Notes under the pieces: model-generated | What the model saw: only the letters and a program-made list of their open reading frames with translations | What the model was told of the DNA's origin: nothing | The model's database searches: none | Translations under genes and position numbers: made by a program | Assembly: GCA_031260965.1 (NCBI GenBank) | Contig: JAISKK010000003.1 | Span: forward strand, 1 to 46,158 | Origin: Desulfovibrio sp. | Lineage (GTDB): Bacteria; Desulfobacterota; Desulfovibrionia; Desulfovibrionales; Desulfovibrionaceae | DNA: 46,158 bases | Direction: 5' to 3' | Shown: positions 1 through 8,518 of the stretch, piece after piece | Position numbering within the stretch: position 1 is the first letter of the stretch | Layout: each line of letters begins with the position of its first letter

Positions 1-148
1 CTTTCCTCTGAACTTTCGTAATCAACAAGTACCTTTTTTGCCCACAAAACGGATATCCGCGCCGGGATCCGGAAGCGACAAGGGCGGCTTGCGCGGCGAA
101 CAGGCACAACAGGGCGGCAAACAGAACCGATAGGCAGGTGCGTTTCAT
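1..148 (-). CDS. Partial secreted/membrane-anchored protein; signal-peptide-like N-terminus, runs off left edge
   Basis: Minus-strand ATG at 146-148; reads MKRTCLSVLFAALLCLFAAQAALVASGSRRGYPFCGQ... and stays open to position 1. Confidence 0.4.
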   Translation of the reverse strand, partial: MKRTCLSVLFAALLCLFAAQAALVASGSRRGYPFCGQKRYLLITKVQRK

Positions 149-149
149 A

Positions 150-335
150 TTATTTTACTTCGGTAACCTGACCGGCAATGTCCACATCATAATAACCGGT
201 GTTGCCAGGATTATAAAGTCTAAAATTGGGTGCGATGACGGCACTGTCAATCACCGTCCCAAGGGTGAGATCAGCAAGGAACCCTTCAAGAGAGGTACTT
301 GCACCTGCCGAATATGGACCAGCAGCAGCACCCAT
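150..335 (-). CDS. Small hypothetical protein (61 aa)
   Basis: ORF MGAAAGPYSAG...GYYDVDIAGQVTEVK ends immediately before the ATG of the next minus-strand ORF. No family recognised. Confidence 0.3.
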   Translation of the reverse strand: MGAAAGPYSAGASTSLEGFLADLTLGTVIDSAVIAPNFRLYNPGNTGYYDVDIAGQVTEVK

Positions 336-338
336 ATA

Positions 339-356
339 TGTACTATATTTTGTACA
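339..356 (+). promoter_or_regulatory. Putative YefM-YoeB operator: TGTACT-N6-TGTACA
   Basis: TGTACT at 339-344 and TGTACA at 351-356, centre-to-centre 12 bp, just upstream of the antitoxin start; overlaps an AT-rich -10-like TATATT. Confidence 0.65.
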
Positions 357-371
357 AGAACGAGGTGAATC

Positions 372-638
372 ATGCTTGACGCCGTCAATTATTCAGAGGC
401 CAGAAAGAACCTGTCCTCGCTCATGGAAAGCGTGTGCGCTGACAGCGATGTTATCGTCATCACGCGCAGAAAAGCTCGCCCGGTGGTCATGATGTCGCTG
501 GACGAGTATAACAGCATTCAGGAAACGGGCTATCTGCTGCGGAGTCCGGCCAATGCCGAGCGCCTGTTTGAAAGCATTGCCGATATGCGAAAAGGCAATA
601 CCCTGAAGCAGGGACTTGCGCCTGTGGAAAAGGACTGA
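372..638 (+). CDS. yefM: Phd/YefM family antitoxin
   Basis: MLDAVNYSEARKNLSSLMESVCADSDVIVITRRKARPVVMMSLDEYNSIQET... matches the YefM N-terminal pattern; toxin gene follows directly. Confidence 0.9.
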   Translation: MLDAVNYSEARKNLSSLMESVCADSDVIVITRRKARPVVMMSLDEYNSIQETGYLLRSPANAERLFESIADMRKGNTLKQGLAPVEKD

Positions 639-910
639 TGGCTCTGCTGACCTGGACCCCCGGAGCTTGGGAAGATTATCAGCACTGGCAGGGGCAGGAC
701 AAAAAGAAATGCCGACGCATCAATCTGTTGATCAATGCCGCCCTGCGCACTCCATTTGCAGGCGAAGGAAAACCAGAAGCGCTCAAGTTCCAGCTTGCCG
801 GGTTCCGGTCGCGCCGCATCGACCAGGAACACCGGCTTGTTTACGCCTGGGATGAAGAGGCGGATACCTTGACTATTATGCAATGCCGCTACCATTACGC
901 CAAGAGCTGA
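638..910 (+). CDS. yoeB: YoeB family toxin (RelE superfamily endoribonuclease)
   Basis: TGATG overlap with antitoxin stop; motifs GKPEALKFQLAGFRSRRIDQEHRLVYAW and C-terminal CRYHY typical of YoeB. Confidence 0.92.
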   Translation: MALLTWTPGAWEDYQHWQGQDKKKCRRINLLINAALRTPFAGEGKPEALKFQLAGFRSRRIDQEHRLVYAWDEEADTLTIMQCRYHYAKS

Positions 911-978
911 ACATCCTCTTTGTGCTTTGCCTTTTGCGGGAATGAAAATTGCATCAAAAGCAGTGGAGTCAAGATTCC

Positions 979-2748
979 ATGAACATACTGCTTTTGAATC
1001 TGGCCCGCTTCGGGGACATTCTGCAAAGCCGGGCCGCTGTTGCGGACCTGATTCGCAAGGGGCACCGGGTAGGCATGGTCTGCCTGGAAAATTTCGCCCC
1101 GGCAGCGGATCTGTTGCCCGGTCTTGCTTTGGTCGCTCCTTTGCCGGGCGCGATTTTTCTGGCCTGCCTCAAATCCCCGCCGGATGCCGCAGGGATAAAC
1201 CCTGGACCCAACCGCGCAGAAGAAGGCAGCGACGCCTTCCCCCGCCCCAGCCGGGAAAACTGGCCCAGAGCTTTGGCTGTTCTGGCGGATTTTCGCCGTT
1301 CTATCCACGCCGCCTTCCCGCCGGATATCGTCTGCAATTTGACTCCGGACGCTTCAGCCAAGGTTTTGACGCGTTTTCTCGCCCGGGGCCGCGCCTGCTC
1401 CGGCTTTTTTGTGGACGATTACGGCTTCGGGGTAAACGGCAACGCCTGGGCGGCCTTTTTTGTGGGTTCCAGCCTGGAGCGCGGGATAAGTCCTTTTAAT
1501 GTTGTGGATCTTTTTCGCAAAATCGCCGCCGGCGACAATGCTTGCAGGGGGTCCGCATCACCGGAGCGGAAGCGCGCGCCGAACTCTCCCCCCGGCGACG
1601 TTTCGACAAACGGCAGTACGCACGCACCGGTGATCCGGTCGAAGCCACCCCCCGGCGGCCTTTCCCTGCGCCGGCCCTCGGCTGCCGCGCGTAAAAGCGT
1701 GTCCGGACTGATCAAACAGGCAGGCGTAAAAGAGGCGCGGGCCTATGTCGCCTTTCAGCCGGGCGCAAGTGAAGACAGACGGCGCTGGCCGGTGGAATAT
1801 TTCGCGGCCCTGGGCGATATTCTCTGGCGCGAGGAAAGGCTCTGCCCCCTTATTCTGGGCGGAAAATCCGAGCGTAGTCTGGCCGAAGCTTACAGCGCCC
1901 TGGCCGCGCATCCGCACATCGACCTCTGCGGGCGCACGGATCTGCCGAGCCTCTCCGCCGCCCTTTGCCGGACGAAACTTCTGGTCAGCAACGACACCGG
2001 CACCATGCATCTGGCCGCCGGTTTGAAAATTCCAATCCTGGCCGTTTTTCTTGCCACGGCGCAGCCTTTCGACACCGGCCCCTATTACAGCGGAAGCTGC
2101 TGTCTGGAACCGGATCTGCCCTGTCATCCCTGCGCCTTCGGGAGCAGATGCGCCCATGAGCAGCGCTGCGCGCGCCTGATCCGGCCGGAATTTTTTGCCT
2201 CCCTCGTCTTATCCCGCCTGCGCGGGGGGGACTGGATCCTGCCGCCGGCTGGCGGCGCAGACCGGGCCAGGGTCTGGGTCACGGACTTTGACGCAGCCGG
2301 TTTTATGGATTTACGATCCATTTCCGGGCATGAACGCGAACAGCGTACGCTCTGGCTTGCCCTGCAACGGGATCTGCTGCGCCATTTTCTGGACGGGCGC
2401 GAGCGCAGGCGGACAGCTCCGGCCCCGGAGCTTGGCGTCGAAGCCAAAACTCTGGAGGCCGTAAAACGCGCCCTGGCGCTTACGGAGCTTTTACGCCAAC
2501 AGTTCGAACTAGCGCAACGCCCGGCCGGCGCCTCCGCGCGGCAGCGTCTGCCCGGCACCTGGCGCAGGGTATATGAAGCCTTAAACTCAAGTCCCCGGCT
2601 GCGTGCTCTGGCCCTGCTCTTTGCGCAGGAATGCCAGGGAGAAAATGAGAACGCTGCGACGGGACTTGGCGGACTTGACGGACCGGCGCAAGGGGTGGAA
2701 AATTTTCGCCTGCTCCTGGCCGATTTTTGCCGGGCTCTGGAAAATTGA
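979..2748 (+). CDS. Glycosyltransferase family 9 (heptosyltransferase-like) protein
   Basis: MNILLLNLARFGDILQSRAAVADL... N-terminus and LLVSNDTGTMHLAAGLKIPILAVF GT9 signature; long C-terminal extension. Confidence 0.8.
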   Translation: MNILLLNLARFGDILQSRAAVADLIRKGHRVGMVCLENFAPAADLLPGLALVAPLPGAIFLACLKSPPDAAGINPGPNRAEEGSDAFPRPSRENWPRALAVLADFRRSIHAAFPPDIVCNLTPDASAKVLTRFLARGRACSGFFVDDYGFGVNGNAWAAFFVGSSLERGISPFNVVDLFRKIAAGDNACRGSASPERKRAPNSPPGDVSTNGSTHAPVIRSKPPPGGLSLRRPSAAARKSVSGLIKQAGVKEARAYVAFQPGASEDRRRWPVEYFAALGDILWREERLCPLILGGKSERSLAEAYSALAAHPHIDLCGRTDLPSLSAALCRTKLLVSNDTGTMHLAAGLKIPILAVFLATAQPFDTGPYYSGSCCLEPDLPCHPCAFGSRCAHEQRCARLIRPEFFASLVLSRLRGGDWILPPAGGADRARVWVTDFDAAGFMDLRSISGHEREQRTLWLALQRDLLRHFLDGRERRRTAPAPELGVEAKTLEAVKRALALTELLRQQFELAQRPAGASARQRLPGTWRRVYEALNSSPRLRALALLFAQECQGENENAATGLGGLDGPAQGVENFRLLLADFCRALEN

Positions 2749-2856
2749 TCCGCTTTTCAGGTTCCGGGAACCCAATTGAAAAAGTGGAACATAAATTGCA
2801 TAAACTCCGACAACAGTAAAAAATTGCCCCTGCGGGGGGGAAATAAGGAGATTGCC

Positions 2857-3465
2857 ATGATTGTTATAGACGGACAGGAAAGCGCGCTTTCGCTTTCCAA
2901 TTATGCCAATCTGGAGGAACTGCTGGTCAAGGTTATCGAGGAAGAAGGCCTTGGCGACCGTATTGTCACGGATGTGCTGGTGGATGACGAGGCTTTTTCC
3001 GAGCTCTATCCCCATCAGGCCGAGGATATCGAATCCGACGGCTTCAGCCGCGTGGAAATACGCACGGTGTCCGCTGACCAGATGGCGGGAGATATTGTCG
3101 AAGAACTGCCCAAAGTAATCAACATCATGGCCGTCGGCAGCCGCCGGGCGGCGGAACTGCTGCGCGAGGCGGATCTGTCGGAAGGTCTTGAAGTGCTCCA
3201 GGATATTATCGCGGTCAGCCGGGAACTTCTGAACACCATCTATGTTCTGCGCAGCCAGTATTCGTCCGGTCCATGTCGGGAGCTTGACGCCATGTCCGAG
3301 AGCCTCGGCGATTTGCTGGGCGAGATTGCGGACGTTATGAGCAATGAAGACTGGATGCTGGTCGCCGATTTGCTTGAATACGAATATGTACCCGCCTGCG
3401 AAGGCTGGCGTGGAGTTATCGACGCCCTGGAGCGGGATGTGCGCGCGGCGAAAAAGGCGGCCTAG
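2857..3465 (+). CDS. Conserved hypothetical protein
   Basis: AAGGAG upstream of ATG at 2857; MIVIDGQESALSLSNYANLEELLVKVIEEEG..., a long acidic helical ORF in series with the GT9 gene. Confidence 0.7.
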   Translation: MIVIDGQESALSLSNYANLEELLVKVIEEEGLGDRIVTDVLVDDEAFSELYPHQAEDIESDGFSRVEIRTVSADQMAGDIVEELPKVINIMAVGSRRAAELLREADLSEGLEVLQDIIAVSRELLNTIYVLRSQYSSGPCRELDAMSESLGDLLGEIADVMSNEDWMLVADLLEYEYVPACEGWRGVIDALERDVRAAKKAA

Positions 3466-3499
3466 AGCAGATGAACGTTAAAAATGTATATCCGCTCCG
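3463..3499. repeat. Palindromic intergenic element, copy 1 (degenerate)
   Basis: TAGAGCAGATGAACGTT-AAA-AATGTATATCCGCTCCG; imperfect 17-nt arms with 3-nt loop; same core as the 21871 and 23847 elements. Confidence 0.6.
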
Positions 3500-3879
3500 C
3501 AGGGCGCTCTGAGATGTGCGCGATCGCGGCCCTGATCGACGAGGCCATGGCCTTGGCGCAGGAAGAAGGACAAGCCCTGTCGGATCAGGATGTGGACAGG
3601 GCCGAAGACCTTTCCCTGAAAAGAGCCAAACTTGTCAGGAAAATCATGGAAAGGGCCGCCGCTACGGCAGAGCCGGGGCAGGACGGAGAATTTGACCTCA
3701 GAGCGGCTTTGCTGCGTATGCGCACAGTCCAGGAAGAACTTCTGGACAAGGCGGAAAAGCTGCGCGATGACTTGCTCAGGCAACGCCAGACCGGGCGCAA
3801 AGTGACGGTCTATTTTGACGGGGACCGCCGCCTCAGTCAGGAAAACAAACGCGCTCTTTATTGCGACGCTTTATCCTGA
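3484..3879 (+). CDS. Small helical hypothetical protein, possible FlgN/flagellar-chaperone-like
   Basis: ORF with C-terminal coiled-coil-like region; the likelier start is ATG 3514 (MCAIAALIDEAMALAQEEG) because 3484 lies inside the palindromic element. Confidence 0.5.
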   Translation: MYIRSAGRSEMCAIAALIDEAMALAQEEGQALSDQDVDRAEDLSLKRAKLVRKIMERAAATAEPGQDGEFDLRAALLRMRTVQEELLDKAEKLRDDLLRQRQTGRKVTVYFDGDRRLSQENKRALYCDALS

Positions 3880-3944
3880 ATGAGGCGGAAGACTGCTGCG
3901 GCTTTTTTCGCGTTGTCGCAAGCAAAGTTTGCAGTGTTAAGCCC

Positions 3945-4478
3945 CTAAAATGAGTAGCCGTAGGAAAGGCCGTAGGTCGAGTTTCCATCGTTGTTCTTGG
4001 TGATGCCCCAGGTCGAGTGGTTGATATAGTCACCCTGGACACGATGCTGATAGCTGTCGCCAAAGCTGACCCCAACCGCGCCGCGGGTGCGGAAAAGCAC
4101 ATGGCTGCCAAGCTTGCGATCGTCCATTTTATCATCGCTGTTTACCGCTCCGCCGACCGTGCCTTCAACATAGGGCCGGACAGGAGCCTCGGTGTTCAAG
4201 GTCAGCCGCAGGCCCGGCGCCAGAAAGCCGCCCCAGACCGAGGGGGAATCGTTTTTCGGCACCCAGACATGCGCGCCTATCTCCGCCAACGGGGTTATTT
4301 CCAGAATATCATTGCTCAGCACCGGTTGATATTTTTGCGTCAGGTTCAAACTGTAGGCCATGCTGTCGCTTTCGCCCCGGCTTACATTGAGCCCGACCGA
4401 GGTGGTGGCGGCAGAAACTGCCGACACTGTTATTAAAAGCGCGGCCAGCCCTGCGCACAGAATGACGATGCTTCTCAT
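3945..4478 (-). CDS. Acyloxyacyl hydrolase / lipid A deacylase (PagL-like) outer-membrane beta-barrel protein
   Basis: Signal peptide; small beta-barrel; C-terminal YINHSTWGITKNNDGNSTYGLSYGYSF resembles the PagL H-x-S region and terminal strand ending in F. Confidence 0.6.
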   Translation of the reverse strand: MRSIVILCAGLAALLITVSAVSAATTSVGLNVSRGESDSMAYSLNLTQKYQPVLSNDILEITPLAEIGAHVWVPKNDSPSVWGGFLAPGLRLTLNTEAPVRPYVEGTVGGAVNSDDKMDDRKLGSHVLFRTRGAVGVSFGDSYQHRVQGDYINHSTWGITKNNDGNSTYGLSYGYSF

Positions 4479-4593
4479 GGTCAGCCCTCCTTCCTTTGTT
4501 ATGGACAGTGCGCAATTCCACCGTGTTACTGTTTCTAGAAAAAGTCAAGATATTTTCTTAATATTTATTTTTGACATTAAATAAACCGGCTTC

Positions 4594-4622
4594 TTGACTC
4601 CGCTATGGCAAGAGCGTATAAA
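4594..4622 (+). promoter_or_regulatory. Sigma70-type promoter for rplM-rpsI
   Basis: TTGACT (4594-4599) - 17 nt - TATAAA (4617-4622). Confidence 0.7.
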
Positions 4623-4683
4623 GCCCCACTTCTGAGCCGCTTTGTCGTTTCCGGAAGCGTCCCTGAAGACCGAAGGAGCTGAT

Positions 4684-5112
4684 ATGAAAACATTTTCGCC
4701 GACACCGGCCGATATAAACCGCGAGTGGTTTGTTGTGGACGCGACGGACCAGATTCTCGGCCGTCTCGCAGCGGCCATAGCCCATCGTCTGCGCGGCAAG
4801 CACAAGCCGGAATTCGCCCCGCACATGGACAACGGGGACTTCATCATAGTGGTGAACTGTGAGAAGATACGCGTGACCGGCAACAAGCTTGCCCAGAAAA
4901 CATACTACCGCCACAGCGGCTATGTGGGCGGACTCAAGGAAAGAACCCTGGACAAGGTGCTGGCCTCCAAACCCCAGTTCGCGATCACCCACGCGGTCAA
5001 GGGCATGCTGCCCAAAAACCGTCTGGCCCGGGCCGTGCTTAAAAAATTAAAGGTTTACGCAGGTCCGGAGCATCCCCATGCCGCCCAGAATCCCGCCAAA
5101 CTGGACCTTTAG
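4684..5112 (+). CDS. rplM: 50S ribosomal protein L13
   Basis: [58 protein letters not shown]... canonical L13. Confidence 0.98.
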   Translation: MKTFSPTPADINREWFVVDATDQILGRLAAAIAHRLRGKHKPEFAPHMDNGDFIIVVNCEKIRVTGNKLAQKTYYRHSGYVGGLKERTLDKVLASKPQFAITHAVKGMLPKNRLARAVLKKLKVYAGPEHPHAAQNPAKLDL

Positions 5113-5145
5113 GGTATTTTCACATTAATCAGGACAGGAGAAGAG

Positions 5146-5538
5146 ATGTCCACGGATTTCAAATACGGCACCGGCCGGCGCAAAAACGCTACCGCCCGCA
5201 CCCGCCTGTACGCCGGCAGCGGCGAAATTACCGTTAACGGCCGTTCCATCGACAATTATTTCCCGCGCAAATCCCTGCAGATGATCGTCCGCCAGCCTCT
5301 GGTCCTCACCAGGCAGTCGGATCAGCTTGACGTGAAGGTGATTGTTGAGGGCGGCGGAGTGAGCGGTCAGGCCGACGCCGTGCGCCACGGCATTTCCCGC
5401 GCCCTGCTCGAACTGGACCCGGATCTGCGCGGTCCCCTCAAAAAGGCCGGTTTTCTGACCCGCGACGCAAGAAAGAAAGAACGCAAAAAGTACGGACTGC
5501 GCGCCGCCCGCGCCCGTTATCAATATTCCAAGCGTTAA
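5146..5538 (+). CDS. rpsI: 30S ribosomal protein S9
   Basis: [27 protein letters not shown]... ending RARYQYSKR. Confidence 0.98.
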   Translation: MSTDFKYGTGRRKNATARTRLYAGSGEITVNGRSIDNYFPRKSLQMIVRQPLVLTRQSDQLDVKVIVEGGGVSGQADAVRHGISRALLELDPDLRGPLKKAGFLTRDARKKERKKYGLRAARARYQYSKR

Positions 5539-5556
5539 AAGCGGTCTTGCCTTGCA

Positions 5557-5588
5557 ATTCCGGCTCAAAAGCCATTTTGAGCCGGAAT
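5557..5588. terminator. Perfect 14-bp stem, 4-nt loop hairpin between rpsI and rsfS
   Basis: ATTCCGGCTCAAAA-GCCA-TTTTGAGCCGGAAT; no clear downstream T-tract on the + strand, so terminator function is uncertain. Confidence 0.5.
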
Positions 5589-5598
5589 AAGGGGTTTT

Positions 5599-5976
5599 AT
5601 GTCAGAAGAGCCAAAACTTTTTTCCATCGTCTCCACCCGGGAAAAGGTCGCAGCCATTGTCGGCCTGCTCACGGAAAAAAAAGCCCTGGATATAGTGGCC
5701 CTGGACCTGTCCGGGGAAAATGCCCTTTGCGAGGCCGTGGTCATCACCGGATCTTCCTCGACCCGTCACGGGCAGGGACTGGCCGAAGCCCTGCTCCTTG
5801 CCGCGCGCGAACACAATTTTGAATACCTGCACATGGAAGGGCATTCGCTCGGTCACTGGATACTCGTTGACTTTAACGATGTCATTGTGCATATCTTTCA
5901 GCCGGAAAGCAGGGAGCTTTTCCGTCTGGAAGACATGTGGCCCAAGGCCGATGTGCTGGCCGACACCCGGAAGTAA
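5599..5976 (+). CDS. rsfS: Ribosome silencing factor RsfS
   Basis: KALDIVALDLSGENALCEAVVITGSSSTRHGQGLAEALL...HSLGHWILVDFNDVIVHIFQPESRELFRLEDMW. Confidence 0.95.
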   Translation: MSEEPKLFSIVSTREKVAAIVGLLTEKKALDIVALDLSGENALCEAVVITGSSSTRHGQGLAEALLLAAREHNFEYLHMEGHSLGHWILVDFNDVIVHIFQPESRELFRLEDMWPKADVLADTRK

Positions 5977-5979
5977 ATA

Positions 5980-7509
5980 ATGAACGCAGTAAAACCCGTG
6001 CTTCTGCTTATTCTGGACGGCTGGGGACAGGCCCCCCCCGGTCCCGGAAACGCTGTATCCCTGGCCCGCACTCCGCGCCTCGACGCCCTGCTGTCCCTGC
6101 CTTCACGCTCCACCCTCCTTTGCTCCGGGCGCGCCGTTGGCCTGCCTGACGGCTTTATGGGCAATTCCGAGGTCGGACACATGAATATCGGAGCCGGACG
6201 CGTTGTCTACCAGGATATGACGCGTATCGACATGGCTGTGGAAAACGGGACTTTCTTCAGCAATACGGCGATTTGCTCAACTCTTGAAGCCGTCAAAGGC
6301 AGCGGCGGCGTCCTGCATCTGCTCGGTCTTTTATCCGACGGCGGGGTGCACAGTCACATCAACCACCTTTTCTCTCTGCTGGATATGGCCGGAAAAGCCG
6401 GGGTTCCGCTTTGCGTCCACGCCTTTATGGACGGCAGGGATACGGAGCCGGATTCCGGCATCGGCTTTATGCGCGCCCTCAAGGAAAAAATGGGGCCGCG
6501 GGCGCGGGTGGCGAGTATCAGCGGACGCTACTACGCCATGGATCGTGACCAGCGTTGGGAGCGCGTGTCCCGCGCCTGGGGGACCATGGTTCAGGGCCTC
6601 GGGAAACGTTACGCCGATCCCGTTGCGGCCGTTGAGGCGGCTTACAGCGCCGGTCTCGGTGACGAGTTCATCGTCCCCTGCCTTGTGGCCGGGGCGGATG
6701 AAGAACCGGGGCTGATCCGGGATGGGGACGCCGTCTTCTTTTTCAATTTCCGGGCGGACCGGGCGCGCGAACTGGCCCGCTGTCTTTTTGACCCGGACTT
6801 TGACGCTTTTGCGCGCGGAAAACTGCCGCGGCTTTGCGCTTTCTCCACCATGACCGCTTATGAGGATTCTTTCCCCATGCCCGCCGCCTTTGCGCGGCAA
6901 AATCTGAAAATGGGACTCGGTCAGGTGGTTTCCGATCTGGGCATGAAACAACTGCGCATCGCCGAAACGGAAAAATATGCCCACGTCACCTATTTCTTCA
7001 ACGGCGGGGAGGAAGACCCCCTGCCCGGCGAGGAAAGACGCCTCATACCTTCACCCCGCGATGTGGCCACCTATGATCTCAAGCCGCAGATGAGCGTGTA
7101 CGAAGTGACGAAAACCCTGATCCGGGAATGGGAATCCGCTGTCTATAATTTTGTGGTCTGCAACTTCGCCAATCTGGACATGGTCGGACATACCGGGGTC
7201 ATCCCGGCTGCGATCGCGGCCTGTGAAGCCGTGGACGCCTGCGTGGGGAGAGTGTGGGAAAGCGTGCTAAAACGCAACGGGCTCCTGTTTTTGACCGCCG
7301 ACCACGGCAACGCCGATGAAATGCTCACCCCGGAAGGCCGTCCGCAAACAGCGCACAGCAAAAATCCCGTGGCCCTGATCCTGGCCTCGGAGGAAAAACG
7401 CCCTCCCCTGCAAAACGGCTGTCTCGGCGACATTGCCCCCACCATCCTGCGCGCCTGGGGTCTTCCGCAACCGGCGGAAATGACCGGCCGCAGCCTGCTG
7501 GCGAGCTGA
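5980..7509 (+). CDS. gpmI: 2,3-bisphosphoglycerate-independent phosphoglycerate mutase
   Basis: LLILDGWG start; GNSEVGHMNIGAGRVVYQD; ADHGNADEM motifs. Confidence 0.97.
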   Translation: MNAVKPVLLLILDGWGQAPPGPGNAVSLARTPRLDALLSLPSRSTLLCSGRAVGLPDGFMGNSEVGHMNIGAGRVVYQDMTRIDMAVENGTFFSNTAICSTLEAVKGSGGVLHLLGLLSDGGVHSHINHLFSLLDMAGKAGVPLCVHAFMDGRDTEPDSGIGFMRALKEKMGPRARVASISGRYYAMDRDQRWERVSRAWGTMVQGLGKRYADPVAAVEAAYSAGLGDEFIVPCLVAGADEEPGLIRDGDAVFFFNFRADRARELARCLFDPDFDAFARGKLPRLCAFSTMTAYEDSFPMPAAFARQNLKMGLGQVVSDLGMKQLRIAETEKYAHVTYFFNGGEEDPLPGEERRLIPSPRDVATYDLKPQMSVYEVTKTLIREWESAVYNFVVCNFANLDMVGHTGVIPAAIAACEAVDACVGRVWESVLKRNGLLFLTADHGNADEMLTPEGRPQTAHSKNPVALILASEEKRPPLQNGCLGDIAPTILRAWGLPQPAEMTGRSLLAS

Positions 7510-7511
7510 AA

Positions 7512-7748
7512 ATGAACAGGCCTCCGGCAAAGCCTGTCAAGCCAAGCGGCATGGAACTTGTCTTTTTCTATGTCTGCCCCTATTGCCGCCGCCAGATCCC
7601 CGTGCCTTCGCCGCTTCTGCCGGCCATGATCACCTGCAATGTCTGCGGCAGAGATTTCCCCATTGTGCCTGTCGATCAATATACGGCGCATTTCATCCGG
7701 CTCATGATGGGGGACGGCCCGGCCGCCGTGGACCCGGACTATCTGTGA
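7512..7748 (+). CDS. Small putative zinc-ribbon protein
   Basis: CPYC...CNVC double CxxC in a 78-aa ORF directly after gpmI. Confidence 0.6.
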   Translation: MNRPPAKPVKPSGMELVFFYVCPYCRRQIPVPSPLLPAMITCNVCGRDFPIVPVDQYTAHFIRLMMGDGPAAVDPDYL

Positions 7749-7820
7749 TTTCCGGATGTTCCGCATTTAAGGCGCCCGCGCCTTTTACGCGGTCCGGCGG
7801 GGCGCGCCCCTGGAACGGAA

Positions 7821-8507
7821 ATGTCCCGGCGCTCGCCTGACTACGCTCCGGCGGTTCCGGAACCGGAAGCCGTGCGTCTTGCGCTCAAGCGCTTCGGTTT
7901 TTTTCTGCCCGATGCAGTCCTGCCCCCTCTCTGCGCTTATCTTGATCAACTCGGCAAATGGAAAAAGGTCGCAAACCTGACCGGACCCGGCGACTGGCTG
8001 GAGATTCTCGGCAAACTTGTCCTGGACAGTTTTCACCTTGCCCCCTTTCTGGACAGCCTGGACCTGCCGTCGAACCCGCTTTGCCTGGACCTCGGGGCGG
8101 GCGCGGGTCTCCCCGGTCTGCCCCTGCGCATGCTGCGACCGGTCGGCCCGCATGTGCTCGTGGAGGCGCGGGAAAAACGCGCCCTTTTTCTGCGCGCCTT
8201 TCTGGCTGCCCACCCCCTGCCCGGAACCAGCGTCTTCCATGGCCGGGCAGAGGACTGCCTGCGAAAATGCGCCTCCGCCGGACTGATCCTGAGCCGGGCC
8301 TTCAAACCTTGGGCGCAAGTTCTGGAAATGGCCGCTCCCCATATGCAGAGCGGCAGCTTTTGCGTTTTCTTGAGCCTTGAGCCACTGCCGGAGATCTTTT
8401 CCGCCCCCCGTACGGACGCCTTTCTCGAAGACTGGACAGGGGATAGGCAGGCAAGCTACATTGTGGGCGGAAAAGCACGCTATTTCTGGGCCTTGAGAAA
8501 AATATAA
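7821..8507 (+). CDS. rsmG: 16S rRNA (guanine527-N7)-methyltransferase
   Basis: LDLGAGAGLPGLPLRML SAM motif; VEAREKRALFLRAF; SRAFKPWAQVL. Confidence 0.88.
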   Translation: MSRRSPDYAPAVPEPEAVRLALKRFGFFLPDAVLPPLCAYLDQLGKWKKVANLTGPGDWLEILGKLVLDSFHLAPFLDSLDLPSNPLCLDLGAGAGLPGLPLRMLRPVGPHVLVEAREKRALFLRAFLAAHPLPGTSVFHGRAEDCLRKCASAGLILSRAFKPWAQVLEMAAPHMQSGSFCVFLSLEPLPEIFSAPRTDAFLEDWTGDRQASYIVGGKARYFWALRKI

Positions 8508-8518
8508 AGCGGCGCGTC

